The notes under the pieces were generated by a model. It did not search any database. It saw only the letters and a list, made by a program, of their open reading frames with translations, and was not told the DNA's origin. From Phycisphaerales bacterium (GTDB taxonomy: Bacteria; Planctomycetota; Phycisphaerae; Phycisphaerales; SM1A02): 7,911 nucleotides of DNA. The stretch lies in assembly GCA_029243925.1 (NCBI GenBank), contig JAQWRC010000249.1:1-7911 (forward strand). Reading direction: 5' to 3'. Shown here in pieces: positions 5,778-7,911 of the stretch (position 1 is the first letter of the stretch; each line of letters opens with the position of its first letter). The position numbers and the translations under genes were made by a program.

Positions 5778-6953
5778 ATGCGTCAACTGATCTTGATCTG
5801 TCTGCTCAGCCTGTCCGCACCGACTGCCATCGCATCGGCCGGTGAAGTGGCTGCATGGGGAGGCAATCAGCAAGGACAGACGGATGCGCCCAGCGACGAC
5901 AACTTCGTCAAGGTCTCGTGCGGCTACTGGTTCTCGATCGCGTTGCGGGACGATGGCACGGTCGCATTCTGGGGACTCAACAACAGCGGGCAGGGGGATG
6001 TCCCCTCCGGTGAAACCTACTCCGACATCTCGGCCGGTCATTCCTATGTCATGGCGGTGCGCACCGACGGCACACTGGATGGCTGGGGCTACAACGGTGG
6101 TGGACAAATCGACCACCCGTCCGGTACCGAATACACCGCGGTCTCCTCGGGCGACAATCATGCACTGGGACTCAAGGAGGATGGCACGGTCAGTGCATGG
6201 GGAGACAACGGCGAAGGACAATGCGACGTGCCCGAAGGACTGACCGCCACTGCCGTCGCCGCCGGCAAGCACTTTTCCATCGCGCTGCAGAGCGACGGCT
6301 CACTCATCGGATGGGGCAACGATACGATCGGGCAGTCAAGCCCACCGACGGGCACTGACTATGTTGCTGTCGCGGCGGGCGAAATCTATGGACTGGCCCT
6401 GAAAGCCGACGGCACGCTGGTCGCCTGGGGATCCAACTCCCATGGGCAGACTGACGTACCGGAGGGCGACGCATTCGCCTCCATCGCCTGCGGCCGGAAA
6501 TTCGCTCTCGCGATCGACACCACCACCAGGGTCTGGGCGTGGGGACTTGATGAGCATGGACAAGTGTCCGATGCCCCCACCGGCACCGGCTATTCACACC
6601 TCGCCGGGAGCGGCTACCACGCCGCAGCAGTGGGCCCAGTCGACTGCAATGGCAATGGAATCGATGACAGCACGGATATCGACGCAGGTACCAGTGAAGA
6701 CGTGAACCCGGAGGACGGCATCCCTGATGAATGCCAGGGCTCAACGACCGGAGCCTGCTGCCTGCCACTGGGCGATTGCGTCAAGACCTCGGAAGTCGAC
6801 TGCCTTGCCGGAGGCGGCGTCTGGGCTGAACCCGGCACGCAATGTGTGGACATCGGATGCACACCCATCTGCATCGGGGATATCGACGGCAATGGAAATG
6901 TCGATATTCAGGACCTGCTGCTGATCATCTCATACTGGGGAAGTTGTCTCTGA
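5778..6953 (+). CDS. Secreted RCC1-type seven-bladed beta-propeller with Phycisphaerae-type C-terminal tail
   Basis: The 391-residue protein begins with a signal peptide (residues 1-21, hydrophobic LILICLL core, likely cleavage after AIASA). Residues 22-287 are seven back-to-back repeats of 37-39 residues with the pattern W-G-x-N-x-x-G-Q-x-D-x-P ... hydrophobic-[AS]-x-G-x-x-x-[AS]-[ILV]-x-x-DG-[TS]. This is the RCC1 consensus and implies one closed seven-bladed propeller. After it come CNGNGIDD...GIPDEC (residues 290-319, Asp/Asn-rich, probably Ca-binding), a Cys-rich segment TGACC...C...C...C...C (325-361), and a dockerin-like half repeat GDIDGNGNVDIQDLLLII with terminal SYWGSCL (367-391). 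RCC1-like extracellular proteins are usually binding scaffolds, and no catalytic motif is seen. The role is unknown; surface or periplasmic binding is an inference. It sits between the dipeptidase gene and lepA with no evident functional tie. Confidence 0.88.
   Translation: MRQLILICLLSLSAPTAIASAGEVAAWGGNQQGQTDAPSDDNFVKVSCGYWFSIALRDDGTVAFWGLNNSGQGDVPSGETYSDISAGHSYVMAVRTDGTLDGWGYNGGGQIDHPSGTEYTAVSSGDNHALGLKEDGTVSAWGDNGEGQCDVPEGLTATAVAAGKHFSIALQSDGSLIGWGNDTIGQSSPPTGTDYVAVAAGEIYGLALKADGTLVAWGSNSHGQTDVPEGDAFASIACGRKFALAIDTTTRVWAWGLDEHGQVSDAPTGTGYSHLAGSGYHAAAVGPVDCNGNGIDDSTDIDAGTSEDVNPEDGIPDECQGSTTGACCLPLGDCVKTSEVDCLAGGGVWAEPGTQCVDIGCTPICIGDIDGNGNVDIQDLLLIISYWGSCL
5841..6638 (+). repeat. Seven tandem RCC1-type coding repeats, about 114 bp each
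   Basis: Protein blades span residues 22-60, 61-98, 99-136, 137-174, 175-212, 213-250 and 251-287. Five of the seven are exactly 38 residues. The periodic WG...GQ and DGT motifs are strongly conserved, but codons and intervening residues differ between copies. This indicates old duplication maintained by selection rather than recent DNA expansion. Blade 7 is the most divergent: it has one extra residue in the GQVSDAP turn and lacks the closing DGT. Confidence 0.85.
6876..6953 (+). other. Dockerin-like half repeat and W-G-S-C tail (protein domain)
   Basis: Codons 367-391 encode GDIDGNGNVDIQDLLLII followed by SYWGSCL. The D-x-D-x-N-x-x-D-x-x-D spacing is that of a calcium-binding dockerin/EF-hand loop, but only one such loop is present, whereas true cellulosomal dockerins have two. 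I associate this type of ending with exported Phycisphaerae proteins, which suggests a sorting, anchoring or stabilising tag rather than a cellulosome link. Confidence 0.6.
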
Positions 6954-6974
6954 GCATCGAGCTCCGGGCCGCGA

Positions 6975-6980
6975 TAGAAT
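6975..6980 (+). promoter_or_regulatory. -10 candidate directly upstream of lepA
   Basis: TAGAAT (5 of 6 consensus) lies nine bases before the proposed TTG start of lepA. Transcription starting five to nine bases downstream would give a leader of at most a few bases. The best -35 (TGAGCA, 6951-6956, 18-bp spacing) matches only 3 of 6. The first three bases are also the in-frame TAG that closes the lepA frame upstream. The same hexamer occurs at 1058-1063. Confidence 0.35.
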
Positions 6981-6989
6981 CCACCTTCC

Positions 6990-7911
6990 TTGCCTATTCG
7001 CAACTTCTCCATCATTGCCCATATCGACCATGGGAAGAGCACCCTTGCCGATCGCCTGCTGCAGGCGACGCAAGCCGTCACCGAACGGGAAGCGCGTGAC
7101 CAGTTGCTGGATTCGATGGATCTCGAACGCGAGCGAGGAATCACCATCAAAGCCTCGGCCGTTACCGTCGACCACCACTACGACGGACAGGACTTCCAAC
7201 TGAACTTCATTGACACGCCCGGGCATGTCGACTTCGCCTATGAAGTTTCGCGGGCCCTGACGGCCTGCGAAGGAGCGATCCTCGTCGTCGATGCGGCTCA
7301 GGGTGTTGAAGCACAGACCGTCGCGAACGCATACCTCGCAGTGGAACACAATCTGGATCTAATCCCGGTCGTCAACAAGATTGATTTGCCGACCGCCGAT
7401 CCCGATCGGGTCGCCATGGAGATCGAGCAGGTGCTTGGACTCCCCGCCGAGGACTGCATCTACTGCTCGGCGAAAACAGGAGAAGGCATTACGGAACTGC
7501 TTGACGCCATCTGCGTACGATTTCCGGATCCTCGACCAGCTGAAATCGAGGAAAGTCGCGCCCTGATCTTCGACAGCCACTACGACGATTACCGTGGCGT
7601 CATCATCTATGTCCGGAACTTCGACGGCTCACTGGCCACTGGAGACAAGATTCGGATGATGAGCAGTGGCCGAACCTGGAACATCACCGAACTCGGCCGA
7701 TACACACCACAACCGGTCAAAGTCCCGAAACTTGAACATGCTGAAGTTGGCTACCTCGTCGCCTCAATCAAGACACTTGATGATGTACGCGTCGGGGACA
7801 CGATCACGCTTGACACGGCTCCGGCTGAAAAAGCGCTTCCGGGATATGAGGAACCCCAGCAGATGGTCTTCTGCGACTTCTATCCCGCCACCAGTGATGG
7901 TGGCTCAGGCA
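6990..7911 (+). CDS. lepA: Elongation factor 4 (LepA), N-terminal part, running off the window
   Basis: LepA is a ribosome-associated GTPase implicated in back-translocation and subunit biogenesis. The 307 visible residues (of about 600 in the family) contain the G1 loop AHIDHGKST (10-18), the LepA signature [15 protein letters not shown] (41-55, switch I), DTPGHVDF (75-82, G3), NKID (129-132, G4), CSAKTG (G5), then domain 2 from [14 protein letters not shown] onward. [11 protein letters not shown] and the overall fit to E. coli LepA separate it from TypA and EF-G. The frame is closed by TAG at 6975-6977, and the family N-terminus [14 protein letters not shown] must be included, so the only usual start codon available is TTG at 6990, giving MPIRNFSII. 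No Shine-Dalgarno precedes it. The gene follows the propeller gene by 36 bases and may have its own promoter. Confidence 0.93.
   Translation, partial: MPIRNFSIIAHIDHGKSTLADRLLQATQAVTEREARDQLLDSMDLERERGITIKASAVTVDHHYDGQDFQLNFIDTPGHVDFAYEVSRALTACEGAILVVDAAQGVEAQTVANAYLAVEHNLDLIPVVNKIDLPTADPDRVAMEIEQVLGLPAEDCIYCSAKTGEGITELLDAICVRFPDPRPAEIEESRALIFDSHYDDYRGVIIYVRNFDGSLATGDKIRMMSSGRTWNITELGRYTPQPVKVPKLEHAEVGYLVASIKTLDDVRVGDTITLDTAPAEKALPGYEEPQQMVFCDFYPATSDGGSG

Noticed and set aside
5673..6272. Minus-strand open frame (199 codons) opposite the propeller repeats
   Set aside because: It is in the aligned shadow phase, and its repetitive look only mirrors the RCC1 repeats on the sense strand.
5841..6638. 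Tandem DNA repeat array such as a CRISPR or minisatellite
   Set aside because: The 114-bp periodicity comes from protein-level RCC1 blades. Nucleotide identity between units is low and the frame is continuous.
1..7911. Mobile element, prophage, defence system or genomic island
   Set aside because: No transposase, integrase, terminal inverted repeats, phage or defence domains are seen. Gene content is mostly housekeeping with uniform composition.

Overview
The window reads as ordinary chromosomal DNA from a planctomycete, most likely of the class Phycisphaerae (probably marine or environmental). The best taxonomic clue is the secreted protein at 5778-6953. Its C-terminus combines a CNGNGIDD...GIPDEC segment, a TGACC...C...C segment and a final dockerin-like half repeat ending in W-G-S-C. 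I associate this combination with Phycisphaerae exported proteins; that is recalled family knowledge, not a search result. The DNA is moderately GC-rich, genes are tightly packed, and there are no signs of mobile elements, CRISPR arrays, tRNA or rRNA.

Layout. A few codons of an unidentified + strand gene may end at position 55. An NmrA-like NAD(P)-binding Rossmann protein (109-984, minus strand) converges on it. From a 115-bp divergent intergenic region (985-1099), which holds an extended -10 promoter candidate, a compact + strand gene run starts: aldehyde dehydrogenase (1100-2476), nadD (2497-3117), rimO (3114-4658) and an M19 dipeptidase (4660-5715). Gaps within the run are 20 nt, a 4-nt ATGA overlap and 1 nt, so these four genes are probably one transcript. 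After a 62-nt gap comes a gene with its own Shine-Dalgarno sequence for a secreted seven-bladed RCC1-type beta-propeller (5778-6953). The window ends inside lepA (elongation factor 4, 6990 to beyond 7911). lepA has no ATG or GTG at its N-terminus and appears to start at a TTG codon just downstream of a TAGAAT box.

How the genes relate. The four-gene run is mainly housekeeping: an NAD(P)+-dependent aldehyde oxidation, the adenylyl-transfer step of NAD synthesis, modification of ribosomal protein S12, and dipeptide hydrolysis. NadD making the cofactor for the neighbouring dehydrogenase is a plausible but unproven link. RimO and LepA both act on the ribosome but are separated by the unrelated secreted propeller.

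I see no clearly new multi-gene system here. The items most worth a second look are the secreted propeller with its composite C-terminal tail, the TTG and possibly leaderless start of lepA, a roughly 36-residue insertion in RimO, and a variant nucleotidyltransferase motif in NadD. No stretch over 300 bases lacks a gene.
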